Notes: generated by a model from the sequence alone, not told the origin. Shown: positions 25,299 to 33,543, numbered from the stretch's first letter. The stretch: 64,000 bases of DNA from Streptomyces alfalfae (GCF_004127445.1 NZ_QEXM01000013.1:105417-169416); one strand, 5' to 3'. Made by a program: numbers and translations.

Positions 25299-26276
25299 TC
25301 AGCGCAGCGAGCGGATGTCCGCGCGCACGTGCACCGGCGTCCGCGACCCGCAGCCGTGGGTGGCGAAGGCCGCGTTTCCGGACGCGGTGGAGGGGATCAC
25401 CTTGTTGTAGACCGAGCCGAGGCAGAGCTCCTGGAAGGCCTCCGTGTCCGCCGAGAGGCGGGCGGCCAGCTGCGCCTTGGCGATGTCCACGGTCTTGAGC
25501 ACGCCGTCGTCGTCCTCGACCTCCACACTGGCGTGGGGCAGGTCGAGCGCGCCGCCGAGAACGCCGCAGAACCAGCCGCGTTTGGCCTCGGCGCGGTGGC
25601 CGGCCTCGCGGAAGCGCTCGGCGAGCAGCAGGCTCGCCGCGATGCAGCTCGTCGACCCCAGGGCGTGCACCAGCCGGTAGTCGGCCTGCATGGCGACCGG
25701 GACCATCTGCCAGCGGTAGCCGGCGGCGAGGTAGTCACGGGTCAGGCGCCGCAGTGCGGGGGAGATCAGGGGGGTGCGCACGCCCGTCGTGGTGACGGTC
25801 GCCGTGTACGCGGCCTCTCCCGCGCTCTCCCGCGCCGGCGCGGCCACCTCGGTGACGCTCCCGCCGAAACGGCCGGCGTCGGGCGCCTCGAAGTGCCAGG
25901 GCGCGGCGGTGCGGCAGTCGGCGCACTCCAGCCGGACCTGGAAGTCCCATGTCCTTGGGCGCAGCAGGTCCTCCACCGGGCGTCCCGCGAAGCGGAACAG
26001 CATTTTGAAGGCGAGCTCCGGCTGTGTGTTCGACCTGCCGGAATACATTCCGAGGTTGTACAGGTCATTGACGTCGAAGTGCCGTACCCCTGATTGCACA
26101 TCGAACGGCAGACCCGCGGCGATCAGTGTCTCGATGTCGTCCGGACCGCACCTCAGCATTTCCTGCGCCGCTGACTCCGGCCGGGTCTTGCTGGAGTACG
26201 CGGCGGGAACGAATTCGATCGAATCCGCGACGTCCTCCCAGGCACGCGCATCTGTTTTCACTGCTTGAGGTGACAC
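25299..26276 (-). CDS. Transglutaminase-like protein of unknown function, possible amide-forming enzyme
   Basis: A 325-residue protein from GTG 26276, with GGAAGGA 8 nt upstream. I do not recognise a named family over the full length. Residues 205-270 have the layout of a transglutaminase/papain-like core: Cys211 in GSTSCIAASLLLAERFREAG, His248 in LPHASVEVED and Asp264 in KTVDIAK. A CADC pair at 118-121 could bind metal. In andrimid biosynthesis a transglutaminase homologue (AdmF) forms an amide between two carrier-bound groups. By analogy this protein could join the ACP1-bound amino acid to an amine or hydroxylamine. It is the first gene of the long minus-strand operon. Confidence 0.68.
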   Translation of the reverse strand: MSPQAVKTDARAWEDVADSIEFVPAAYSSKTRPESAAQEMLRCGPDDIETLIAAGLPFDVQSGVRHFDVNDLYNLGMYSGRSNTQPELAFKMLFRFAGRPVEDLLRPRTWDFQVRLECADCRTAAPWHFEAPDAGRFGGSVTEVAAPARESAGEAAYTATVTTTGVRTPLISPALRRLTRDYLAAGYRWQMVPVAMQADYRLVHALGSTSCIAASLLLAERFREAGHRAEAKRGWFCGVLGGALDLPHASVEVEDDDGVLKTVDIAKAQLAARLSADTEAFQELCLGSVYNKVIPSTASGNAAFATHGCGSRTPVHVRADIRSLR

Positions 26277-26351
26277 AGACCGTCCTTCCAGGCAAAGACC
26301 GAGCCGACTGCCCGGCGCCGACGGTCCCGAAGCTAGCAGCCGCGGTTTGCC

Positions 26352-26558
26352 TCACGGAACGGTGTTTCCGCATGCCTGTTCGTGCGTTTCCCATATGCGG
26401 TCTTGAGAAATAAATACCGCCGGGTGACGCCCTTGTTCAGTCCCTCCCCCGTACGAGCCGGGGTCCGTCGCTGGTCTCGTCTTCCTCACCGGGGCACGGC
26501 CGGGGCCTGGGGGCGCGGCGTGCGCACCTCGTGCTCGTCCGATGATGCGCGTGTTCAT
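26352..26558 (-). CDS. Possible small ORF of 68 codons with a strong ribosome site
   Basis: AGGAGG lies 6 nt before an ATG at 26558, opening a short Arg/Gly/Pro-rich frame that ends at 26352. Codon choice is not typical of neighbouring genes. It may be a leader peptide for the operon that starts at 26276, or chance. Apart from this and a terminator-like repeat, the stretch 26277-26834 shows no gene. Confidence 0.3.
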   Translation of the reverse strand: MNTRIIGRARGAHAAPPGPGRAPVRKTRPATDPGSYGGGTEQGRHPAVFISQDRIWETHEQACGNTVP

Positions 26559-26669
26559 GGGGTCCCTCCTGCGGGCCGGCCGGTGCCGGCGTGGGGCGTG
26601 CGCGCCTCCCTCCCCCGCGCGGCTCTCCGCTGAAGGGGGGTGGCGTGAGCGGGCCGCCGGCGAAGCCTT

Positions 26670-26726
26670 CGCGCGAGGACCTGCTGACACCCGCCAGGGG
26701 TGGGGATGAGTGCAGGTCCTCGCGCG
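26670..26726. terminator. 15-bp perfect inverted repeat downstream of SARP2
   Basis: CGCGCGAGGACCTGC (26670-26684) pairs with GCAGGTCCTCGCGCG (26712-26726). The 27-base loop has its own small CACCC/GGGTG stem. It lies about 110 nt after the SARP2 stop and before the biosynthetic operon, so transcription termination is the likely role. No U-tract. Confidence 0.55.
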
Positions 26727-26834
26727 GGGCGGCACGGAATCCGCGCAGCCCTTGACCGCCCCGCGGGTGGGCCGCGGGTTTTTCTGCGAGCGCCCCTTCG
26801 GGCGGACGGCGCCGCACGGGGCGGGCGCCTGGGT

Positions 26835-27665
26835 TCAGCTCACCGCGGCCGGCGCCGTGCGGCCGTCGAACAGCGCGTCCTGTGTGACGTCGGAGGAGGC
26901 CTTCAGGATCGAGCGCTGCAACCGCCGCACCGGAGCGCTGGGTTCGAGCCCGAGGTTGCGCACGAGGGTGCCGCGCAGCCGCTGGTAGACGTGCAGTGCC
27001 TCGCCGCCCCGGCCGGAGCGGTACAGCGCGAGCATGAACTGGCTGTGCAGGCTCTCGTGCATGCTGTGGCGCTCGACGAGGACGGTGAGCTCGGAGAGCA
27101 GTTCGCGGTGGCGTCCCAGGCCGAGGTCGGCTTCGATCCGCTGGTCGAGGGCGCACAGGCGGGCCTCTTCCAGCCTGCGTGCCTCCATGTCGAGGTGGAT
27201 TCCCGCGTTGACGTCGGCCAGCGCGGGCCCCTGCCACAGGGCGAGGGCCTCACGCAGGGCCCGCGCCGCGCCGGTGTGGTCCTCGTTGTCCATCGCCCGG
27301 TAGCCCTCGTTGCTCAGGCGCTCGAACTCGCCGAAGTCGCGGACGCCGCCGCCGGTCTCGAGCCGGTAGCCGCCCGGGGAGGTGACCAGGACGTCCTTGC
27401 CGGTGCGGCCGGGGCGCGGGCCCGCCTCGCGCGCGAGGGCCTCTCCGATCAGCTCGCGCAGCTGCAGGATGTAGGTCTGCAGCGTGGCCCGCGAGCTGCG
27501 CGGCGGCTGGGCGCCCCACAGTTCCTCGGTCAGCGTGCGCAACGGCACCGCCCGGTCCGCGTTGAGGGCCAGAAGGGCCAGGACCTGTCGCGGCTTGGGG
27601 GCCGTGGGGACCACCGGCACCCCGTTCAGCCGTACGGAGAAGCCGCCGAGCACTTGAATGTCCAT
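26835..27665 (-). CDS. SARP-family pathway activator (SARP2)
   Basis: A 276-residue SARP of the small ActII-ORF4/RedD type. The winged-helix domain occupies residues 1-95 (APKPRQVLALLALNA, LTEELWG, LQTYILQLREL). The activation domain is at 100-255. The ATG at 27665 is chosen over an upstream in-frame GTG because GGGAG precedes it at the right distance. It is the first gene upstream of, and collinear with, the long minus-strand biosynthetic operon, so it is the best candidate for its direct activator. An ARE-like sequence (27752-27777) lies about 87 nt upstream. Confidence 0.9.
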   Translation of the reverse strand: MDIQVLGGFSVRLNGVPVVPTAPKPRQVLALLALNADRAVPLRTLTEELWGAQPPRSSRATLQTYILQLRELIGEALAREAGPRPGRTGKDVLVTSPGGYRLETGGGVRDFGEFERLSNEGYRAMDNEDHTGAARALREALALWQGPALADVNAGIHLDMEARRLEEARLCALDQRIEADLGLGRHRELLSELTVLVERHSMHESLHSQFMLALYRSGRGGEALHVYQRLRGTLVRNLGLEPSAPVRRLQRSILKASSDVTQDALFDGRTAPAAVS

Positions 27666-27751
27666 GTCCGTCTCCCGGTCCACAGAGCCTGCACGGGCGC
27701 TGCCGCACGTGCCGCCGGGTGTGGATCCGACGTAAGGCCCCCGAATAAAAA

Positions 27752-27777
27752 CAGCATAGTCGGTTTCTTGGCGGTTT
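27752..27777 (-). promoter_or_regulatory. ARE-like sequence upstream of SARP2
   Basis: The minus strand reads AAACCGCCAAG, then AAACCGACTATGCTG. This resembles the class B sites (AAACCG, CAAG, TATGCT) with about four extra central bases. It suggests butyrolactone-receptor control of SARP2. Confidence 0.5.
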
Positions 27778-27860
27778 CACAAGGGAGGCCGCAGCCGTCC
27801 GCGACGGGGCCGGGGCTGCGCATATAGGCCTTTTCAGGGGTGACCGGCCCAGCGTTCCAG

Positions 27861-27913
27861 AAAAAAACCGCCTGACTGGTTCTTTGCCGGGGGGTGGACG
27901 ACCAGTCAGGCGG
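27861..27913 (-). terminator. Rho-independent terminator of TetR3
   Basis: CCGCCTGACTGGT (27868-27880) and ACCAGTCAGGCGG (27901-27913) form a perfect 13-bp stem with a 20-base loop. On the minus strand the stem is followed by seven T. It lies 43 nt after the TetR3 stop. Its AAACC half also resembles a receptor site, but the terminator reading explains it fully. Confidence 0.85.
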
Positions 27914-27955
27914 AGTCCGTGTTCGTGCGGCGGGGGCGGCACGGCCCCCGGGGTG

Positions 27956-28561
27956 TCACAGCGGCAGGTGCGCCCCCGCGGGAGCGACCTGCGGCAGGAC
28001 CAGGCGCCAGAACGACGTGAGGGTGGGGTGCGAGAGCCACCGGGAGTCCCGCCGGCCGAGTTCCTCCAGGCCCGCGGTCACCGCCACGACGACCGCCGCC
28101 ACGTGGCCGGGCGCGATCTCCGAGCGCAGCCGCCCGTCGCCGTGGGCCTGTTCGAGGGCGGAGGCGACCCAGCCCTGCCACAGGTCGCAGACCCTTCCGG
28201 TGCTGCTCAGGCCCTCGGTGTGCCCTCCGAGCTCGAAGCCGGCCCGCAGCACGCTGTCGCCTTCCAGCTGCTCGACCACGCGGTAGCTGGCGTCGACCAC
28301 GAGCTGGATGGGCCCTTGCGGCTGTTCGAACATCTCGCAGCGTTCGATGATGGCGCGCAGGCGGTCGGCGGCCGCTTCTTCCACCGCGAGGGCGAGCGCC
28401 GACTTGGTGGGGAAGTGGAAGTGCAGTGCCCCGCTGCTGACTCCCGCGAGCCTGCTGATGACCGTGAGGGAGGACGTGCGGTACCCCTCCCGGCTGAAGA
28501 CCTCAGCGGCAGCGGCGATCAGGGCCTTGCGGGTGCGTACAGCGCGTTCCTGTTTGACCAT
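27956..28561 (-). CDS. TetR-family butyrolactone receptor-like regulator (TetR3)
   Basis: A 201-residue protein from the ATG at 28561, opening MVKQERAVRTRKAL as TetR1 does. The recognition region SLTVISRLAGVSSGALHFHF is nearly that of TetR1, and the two C-terminal domains align with QERAVRTR, GALHFHFPTK, VLRAGF and LGRRD in common. It is the right-hand counterpart of TetR1. A perfect palindrome (28678-28699) lies 117 nt upstream, equivalent to the one upstream of TetR1. A strong terminator follows the gene. Confidence 0.88.
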   Translation of the reverse strand: MVKQERAVRTRKALIAAAAEVFSREGYRTSSLTVISRLAGVSSGALHFHFPTKSALALAVEEAAADRLRAIIERCEMFEQPQGPIQLVVDASYRVVEQLEGDSVLRAGFELGGHTEGLSSTGRVCDLWQGWVASALEQAHGDGRLRSEIAPGHVAAVVVAVTAGLEELGRRDSRWLSHPTLTSFWRLVLPQVAPAGAHLPL

Positions 28562-28677
28562 CGAGGTGCTCCATCGCTCCAGGCGGCCGCCGCTCGCGAG
28601 ATGACGCGGACGACGGAGACGACACCCCCGCCATCGGCCCGCCCGCAGGAGAACCGACGCCCTTATGCAGCACCCTA

Positions 28678-28699
28678 ACAAACCGCACAGGCGGTTTGT
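28678..28699 (-). promoter_or_regulatory. ARE palindrome, class A, upstream of TetR3
   Basis: ACAAACCGC-N4-GCGGTTTGT is a perfect 9-bp inverted repeat. It is nearly identical to the site upstream of TetR1 (997-1018). It also lies about 90 nt beyond the end of the FAD monooxygenase gene. Confidence 0.75.
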
Positions 28700-28790
28700 A
28701 CCGTTGGGGGGCGCACACCTTTCATTTGGCGCAAAGTGCCATACCCCGGCGCGACACCTTCCCGCCGCGCCGGGCCCGCCTGGTGGCGGC

Positions 28791-30368
28791 TCAGCGGGGA
28801 TCGCCGAACCACTGCCGCAGCACTCCCGCGAGCTCCCCGTCCCCGCAGGCCCACAGCACATGGCCGTCGGGGCGCACGACAGCGCAGCGCATGGTTTCGC
28901 CGGGGAGCGGGCCGGCCGCCCGCGCGGTGGTCAGGACATGCGCCCAGCCGCGGGCCGCGCGGGGGGCCTGTGCGGTGTCGCCGCCGAGCAGCAGCACGGC
29001 ACGGCCGCGGGCCAGCAGTGCGGTGAGGTCCCTCTCCCCCGGTCCGGCCAGCGCGAGGTTCGGCATGAACGTTCCCCGCCGGCCCGCTCCCGTCGCGGCC
29101 GGGGCATAGGAGGTCTCCTGGGCGCTGAGCAGGTTCCCCAGGTGGGCGCTGACGTCCGGCAGCGGAAGGAGCTCGGCCACCAGCTCGCGCAGCGGGTCCA
29201 GCCGCGGGTCGGGGCGCATGAGGGCCAGCTGGGCCCGGGTGTTGTCGATGACCCGCTGTGCCGCGGGCCTGCGCTCCTGGCAGTAGGTGTCGAGCAGGTC
29301 CTTGCCGGCCGTGCCGCGCAGCACGTGGGCCAGCTTCCACCCGAGGTTCACGGCATCGAGCAGACCGGTGTTGAGGCCCTGGCCCCCGACGGGGAAGTGC
29401 ACGTGCGCGCTGTCGCCGGCGAGGAAAACCCTGCCCTGGCGGTAGCTGCCGGCCAGGCGGGAGAAGTCGTTGAACCGGGACAGGTGGGCCGGTTCGGCCA
29501 GCGGGACGGCGTGGCCCACGATCCGCGCGGCCTCCGCGCCCAGCTCCTCCAGCGTGAGCGGGCGGCCGCGCTCGGGGTGCGGGCCGCGGCAGTCCAGGGT
29601 CATCAGCCTGCCATACCCCCGCGCGTCGAACTTGGCGGCGGTCCAGCCGCGTTCGGTGCGGTGCCAGCCCGGCGCCAGCGCCGCCGGGTCCATCAGCCGT
29701 ACCTGCCCCATCAGCGCGGAGACCGTCGCGGGGTGGGTGTCCGCGCTGAAACCGCCGAGCTCTCGCACGGTGCTGCGCGCGCCGTCCGCCCCTATGAGGT
29801 ATTCCGCGCGCACCCGCTCCTGGCCTCCCGCGGTCCGCACCGTCACCTCGACACCGTCTAGGTCCTGGGCGATCCGCACGGCCTGGCTCTCGCGCAGCAC
29901 CCTGGCGCCGCGCCGGCGCGCGAGGGCCTCGAACCGCCGCTCCAGTTCGGCTTGCGGGCATTTGACCAGGACGGGGGGTTCGGTGGCCGGAGCGGTGATG
30001 CTGAGCCCCGGCAGGCCGGCGAAGTGGAACGGCTCGCGGTTGGCGCCCCTCCGCTTCGCGCGTCCCGCCTCACCGTGCGGGAGGCCGCGGCGGGCGAGGC
30101 TCTGCACGGTGCGCGCGTGCAGGGTGCCTGCCCTGGGCTCGTCGGTGGTACGCGGCTTGGCCTCGAGGACGCAGACGTCCCGGCCGTACGCCGCCAGGTC
30201 GGCGGCGAGCAGCATGCCGACGGGGCCCCCTCCGACGATCACGACCTCGGCGTGCCCTCTGCGCACGTCCCCCCCTGGTTCTCGATGGCGTTCTCGATGG
30301 TGTTCTCGGTGGTGTTCTCGGTGTGGTCGGGCCGCTGCTGGGCGCCGGCGCCCGGGGTGTTCATCCAA
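28791..30368 (-). CDS. FAD-dependent aromatic-type monooxygenase (PheA/TfdB class)
   Basis: About 525 residues. The FAD motif VVIVGGGPVGMLLAADLA is near residue 45. The second FAD motif is FLAGDSAHVHFPVGGQGLNTGL, typical of class A flavoprotein hydroxylases of polyketide and rifampicin-monooxygenase type. The start is uncertain: TTG at 30368 gives an N-terminal His-Arg-Glu repeat encoded by four 12-bp tandem units (30278-30325), whereas GTG at 30266 starts just before the FAD domain. It overlaps the end of the NmrA-like gene, so P450, NmrA-like reductase and this enzyme form one unit. It may oxidise the product, or an antibiotic as a resistance function. Confidence 0.88.
   Translation of the reverse strand: MDEHPGRRRPAAARPHREHHREHHRERHREPGGDVRRGHAEVVIVGGGPVGMLLAADLAAYGRDVCVLEAKPRTTDEPRAGTLHARTVQSLARRGLPHGEAGRAKRRGANREPFHFAGLPGLSITAPATEPPVLVKCPQAELERRFEALARRRGARVLRESQAVRIAQDLDGVEVTVRTAGGQERVRAEYLIGADGARSTVRELGGFSADTHPATVSALMGQVRLMDPAALAPGWHRTERGWTAAKFDARGYGRLMTLDCRGPHPERGRPLTLEELGAEAARIVGHAVPLAEPAHLSRFNDFSRLAGSYRQGRVFLAGDSAHVHFPVGGQGLNTGLLDAVNLGWKLAHVLRGTAGKDLLDTYCQERRPAAQRVIDNTRAQLALMRPDPRLDPLRELVAELLPLPDVSAHLGNLLSAQETSYAPAATGAGRRGTFMPNLALAGPGERDLTALLARGRAVLLLGGDTAQAPRAARGWAHVLTTARAAGPLPGETMRCAVVRPDGHVLWACGDGELAGVLRQWFGDPR
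30278..30325. repeat. Four 12-bp tandem repeats at the start of the monooxygenase gene
   Basis: Units GTTCTCGATGGC, GTTCTCGATGGT, GTTCTCGGTGGT and GTTCTCGGTGTG follow without gaps. Translated on the minus strand they give repeated His-Arg-Glu. The repeat may mean that the annotated start should be placed after it. Confidence 0.75.
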
Positions 30369-31206
30369 AGCGCTCCGCGTGGTCCTTGGCCCAGTCCCGG
30401 TAGGAGCGCGCCGGGCGTCCCAAGAGCTTCTCCACGGCGGGGTCCACGTGCTGCTTGGCGCCCTCGCCCTGGCGCCGGGCGCTGTCCAAAAGGGCCTGGG
30501 CGATGGGTTCGGGGTAGCGCCGCGCCCAGGAGAGGTAGGCGCGTTCCAGGGGGATCTCGCAGCAGCGCACGGGACGCGCCAGGACCTCCGCGAGGTGCTC
30601 GCACTGTTCGGCCGGCGAGATCGGCTCCGGGCCGGTGAGGGCGTAGTGCCGTTGTCCGTGGCCAGGGGCCGTCAGGGCCACTACGGCGGCCTCGGCGACG
30701 TCTCGGGGGTCGACCGAGGCGTTGCGGGAGTGCGGCTGCGGTGTCAGGACGGCGCCGCTGGCCCGGATCGACTCCGCCCAGGAGAGCGTGTTCGACATGA
30801 AGGAGCGGGGGCGCAGGATCGTCCAGGCCAGGCCGCAGGCGCGGACGCGCTCCTCGTTCTCGCGCTGCCAGGCGGTGATCAGGTCCGTGGCCCCCTCGTC
30901 GGTGACGGCGAGCGCGGAGAGCTTCACCACGTGCTCCACGCCCGCCGTGCGGGCGGCGGCGAGCAGATTCTCGTCGTGGTCGGGCCGCGAGGGATCGGTG
31001 GTGACCACGAACAGGGCCCGCGCGCCGTCCAGGGCGCGTTCCAGCGAGCGGCGGTCGGCGAAGTCGGCGCCGACGGCGTCGGCGCCGGGGGCGGCCTCAC
31101 GCAACCGGCCCCGGGAGCGGCCAAGGACCCGGGTGGGGTGGTGAGCGCTCAGCAGGCGGGCCACGTGGCCCCCCACCGTGCCGGTGGCGCCCGTCACGAC
31201 GATCAC
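30361..31206 (-). CDS. NmrA-like NAD(P)-binding protein (atypical SDR)
   Basis: A 281-residue Rossmann-fold protein starting at GTG 31206, which overlaps the P450 stop (GTGA). The nucleotide motif [19 protein letters not shown] is at the extreme N-terminus, followed by [19 protein letters not shown] and [11 protein letters not shown], as in NmrA and NAD(P)H:quinone-reductase-like proteins. It could be a reductase in tailoring or a redox sensor. Coupling with a P450 and an FAD monooxygenase favours tailoring. Confidence 0.87.
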   Translation of the reverse strand: MIVVTGATGTVGGHVARLLSAHHPTRVLGRSRGRLREAAPGADAVGADFADRRSLERALDGARALFVVTTDPSRPDHDENLLAAARTAGVEHVVKLSALAVTDEGATDLITAWQRENEERVRACGLAWTILRPRSFMSNTLSWAESIRASGAVLTPQPHSRNASVDPRDVAEAAVVALTAPGHGQRHYALTGPEPISPAEQCEHLAEVLARPVRCCEIPLERAYLSWARRYPEPIAQALLDSARRQGEGAKQHVDPAVEKLLGRPARSYRDWAKDHAERFG

Positions 31207-32447
31207 GCGGCGCTCTGCGGGTCCAGGAGGACGGGGATCTCCCGGAATCCGTTGGTGATGAAGGACGGCGTGGGTTCGAGCTCGTGCGGCGCCCGGGCCA
31301 GACGCATGCGGGGGAAGCGGGCGAAGAGGGCCGGCAGGGCCACCGCGGCCTCCAGCCTGGCGAGGGAGGCCCCGGGGCAGTGGTGGACACCGAACCCGAA
31401 GGCCAGGTGGTCCTTGCGGGCCGGGCGGTCGGCCCGGAAGGAGCGGGCGTCCGGACCGTGCTGCCGCGGGTCCAGGCCCGTCGCGGCGAAGGAGATGAGG
31501 ATCGCATCGCCCTGGCGGATGACGAGGCCCTCCTCCAGGGCGATGTCCCGCACGGCGAACCTCATCGGCACGTAACCGGCGGGGCCGCGCGCTCTGAGGG
31601 TTTCCTCGATCACAACATCCCAGCCGATGGCCCCCTCGATGACCTGCCGCCGCTGGCCGGGGCTGGACAGGAGTTCCACGATGGCGTTGCCGAGCAGGTT
31701 CACGGTCGTCTCGTGGCCCGCGCCGATCATCAGCAGCAGGGTGTCGACCAGCTCCTGTTCGGTCAGCCGCGCGCCGTCGGTGTCGCGTGTCCACACCAGG
31801 GCCGACGCGAGGTCGTCGGTGGGCGCCAGGCGTTTGGCCGCGATCAGTTCGGCGAGCACCTGGTGGAGGCTCGCCTGAGCCGCGCGCACCTCGCCGGCCG
31901 TGGCGGAGGTGCGGAACGACTCGCTGAGCCCGTGCCTGAGCAGCGGCCGTTCGGACGGCGAGACACCGAAGAGTTCGCAGATCACCTGGATCGGCAGTTC
32001 GAGCGCGAAATGCGCGATGAGGTCCACGGCCTCACCGCCGGGACGGCGGGCCAGCGATTGCAGGAGCCCGGCCGCATACTCCTCCACCCGGGGGCGAAGG
32101 CCCTCGCTGCGCCGGTGCGTGAAGGCTCCCGCGATGAGCCGGCGCAGACGCGCGTGTTCCGCCCCGTAGGCGGAGAGCATGTTCTTGGCGGTGACCCAGT
32201 GGTACAGCGGCCAGTCGTCGCCGATGCGGCCTTCTCGCAGCGGGGGCCAGTGCTGCGGGGCGTCCTTGGACACGGCCGGGTCGCTCAGCAGGCGTTTGGC
32301 GGTGTCATGCCGGGTGACGGCCCAGGCCTGCACTCCCCCGGGCAGCAGGACGCGCGCGGCGGGGCCCTGGCGTTGCAGCAGGGCCGCTTCCGCGGCGAGG
32401 CCGCTTCCGGAGAGGTCTATCGCATACGGGCAGACAGAAGTAGCCAT
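31203..32447 (-). CDS. Cytochrome P450 (CYP, actinobacterial tailoring type)
   Basis: A 414-residue P450. The oxygen-binding helix has [10 protein letters not shown], the K-helix EETLR, and the haem loop [15 protein letters not shown] with the Cys thiolate. The resistance-determining alcohol and acid residues of the I-helix (E-T-T) are intact, so it should be active. No ferredoxin lies in the same unit; the one at 35564 is separate. It is the first gene of a three-gene oxidative unit. The substrate is unknown. Confidence 0.93.
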   Translation of the reverse strand: MATSVCPYAIDLSGSGLAAEAALLQRQGPAARVLLPGGVQAWAVTRHDTAKRLLSDPAVSKDAPQHWPPLREGRIGDDWPLYHWVTAKNMLSAYGAEHARLRRLIAGAFTHRRSEGLRPRVEEYAAGLLQSLARRPGGEAVDLIAHFALELPIQVICELFGVSPSERPLLRHGLSESFRTSATAGEVRAAQASLHQVLAELIAAKRLAPTDDLASALVWTRDTDGARLTEQELVDTLLLMIGAGHETTVNLLGNAIVELLSSPGQRRQVIEGAIGWDVVIEETLRARGPAGYVPMRFAVRDIALEEGLVIRQGDAILISFAATGLDPRQHGPDARSFRADRPARKDHLAFGFGVHHCPGASLARLEAAVALPALFARFPRMRLARAPHELEPTPSFITNGFREIPVLLDPQSAA

Positions 32448-32561
32448 GTGGTGCGCTCCGTCCTGGAAAGTGACGTGCTGCTGAATACGCGGCTGCGGTT
32501 CTGACGTGCGAGGGCGCGCTGGGCACAGGTGCGGGCCGCGCCGTGCGGCACGGCCCGAAGG

Positions 32562-33260
32562 TCAGCCCCGGCCCACGAGAAAGGGCCGCTGCCCATGCGG
32601 GTCCGCCGGCTCCTGACGGCCCTGGTCGATGAGCGCCTGCACCCTGGCGCCGCGGCCCGCGGTGACGTCGAGCTGGACCAGGGCGCTGGGGACGGCGACG
32701 CCCGACATCAACACGCGGTACAGCACGGCGATACGCTCACACAAATCCTGCCGGTCGGTCAGAGCCTGGGACATCAGCTGGACACCGGCGAACGCCCCGA
32801 CGAACACTCCCGCCAGCTCTTCGGTGTCCACATGCGGCTGGAGCTCACCGGCCAGCCGCGCCTGCTCCAGGAGCAGCTCACTCTCGCGGGTCCAGGCCTC
32901 GAAGGGGATCTTCCGGTCCAGACTGTCATTGCCCGACCGCTCAAGGGCCAGACGCACACTGCCGCGCAACAGGGGGTCGACACCCATCTGATAGGCGAGC
33001 AGCATGCCGCGGTCGACGGCCTCCTGAAGCTTCAGACGCTGCGCGGGCACCCGGGGAACGACCTGGGCGTTCTCCTGCAACACCCCCTGCGCGAGCTGCT
33101 CCTTGGAGGCGAAATGGAAATACAGGGCCCCCTTCGTCACCCCTGACCGCGTGAGGATCTCAGACACAGTGGCCGCTTCATAACCGACCTCGTCGAAGAC
33201 CTGAGCGGCAGCCGCGAGAATCGCCTGCCGCGTGCGCACCGCGCGCTCCTGCTGGGCCAC
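32562..33260 (-). CDS. TetR-family butyrolactone receptor-like regulator (TetR4)
   Basis: A 232-residue protein starting MAQQERAVRTRQAIL. The DNA-binding helix is TVSEILTRSGVTKGALYFHF, followed by SKEQLAQGVLQENAQ. It is the close counterpart of TetR2, with common phrases QRLKLQEAVD, VFVGAFAG and VLVELDV/VLVQLDV. A class B site lies 50 nt upstream. It diverges from the right-hand afsA gene across a spacer with two receptor-type sites, the typical receptor/synthase arrangement of Streptomyces. Confidence 0.9.
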   Translation of the reverse strand: MAQQERAVRTRQAILAAAAQVFDEVGYEAATVSEILTRSGVTKGALYFHFASKEQLAQGVLQENAQVVPRVPAQRLKLQEAVDRGMLLAYQMGVDPLLRGSVRLALERSGNDSLDRKIPFEAWTRESELLLEQARLAGELQPHVDTEELAGVFVGAFAGVQLMSQALTDRQDLCERIAVLYRVLMSGVAVPSALVQLDVTAGRGARVQALIDQGRQEPADPHGQRPFLVGRG

Positions 33261-33309
33261 GCCTCACCTCCGGGAACTGACTCAGTGGAGCCTGACACCC
33301 CACCCAAAA

Positions 33310-33329
33310 AAACCGGCAGGTCCGTATGC
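33310..33329 (-). promoter_or_regulatory. ARE-like site, class B, upstream of TetR4
   Basis: AAACCGGCAGGTCCGTATGC on the plus strand, three mismatches from the site upstream of TetR2. It lies 50 nt before the TetR4 start and is preceded by a run of A. Confidence 0.7.
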
Positions 33330-33390
33330 TATCACCGAAGCGTCCCCCAGACCCCCGGCACACAGCCCCCGGCCGCGGGCCGACGCAGGC

Positions 33391-33480
33391 ACCGGCAGGC
33401 ACCGGCAGGCACCGGCAGGCACCGGCGGGCACCGGCAGGCACCGGCGGGCACCGGCGGGCACCGGCGGGCACCGGCGGGC
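33391..33480. repeat. Nine tandem 10-bp repeats in the TetR4-afsA spacer
   Basis: ACCGGCAGGC or ACCGGCGGGC is repeated nine times without interruption; only the seventh base varies. It separates the two divergent receptor sites. Period 10 puts each unit on the same face of the helix, so it may bind protein or bend DNA, or simply be slippage-prone. Confidence 0.9.
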
Positions 33481-33543
33481 AGGCCGAAGCTTTATATTCC
33501 CGCGGGTCTATTCCTGGCGAGGGTGCCGGAAATCCCTTGAACA

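Noticed and set aside
27861..27913. A receptor operator as the main role of the 13-bp inverted repeat
   Set aside because: The stem with seven T on the transcript strand, right after the TetR3 stop, is better explained as a terminator; the operator idea is kept only as a side hypothesis.
33391..33480. Possible CRISPR array
   Set aside because: The units are only 10 bp, directly abutting and without unique spacers; it is a simple tandem repeat.
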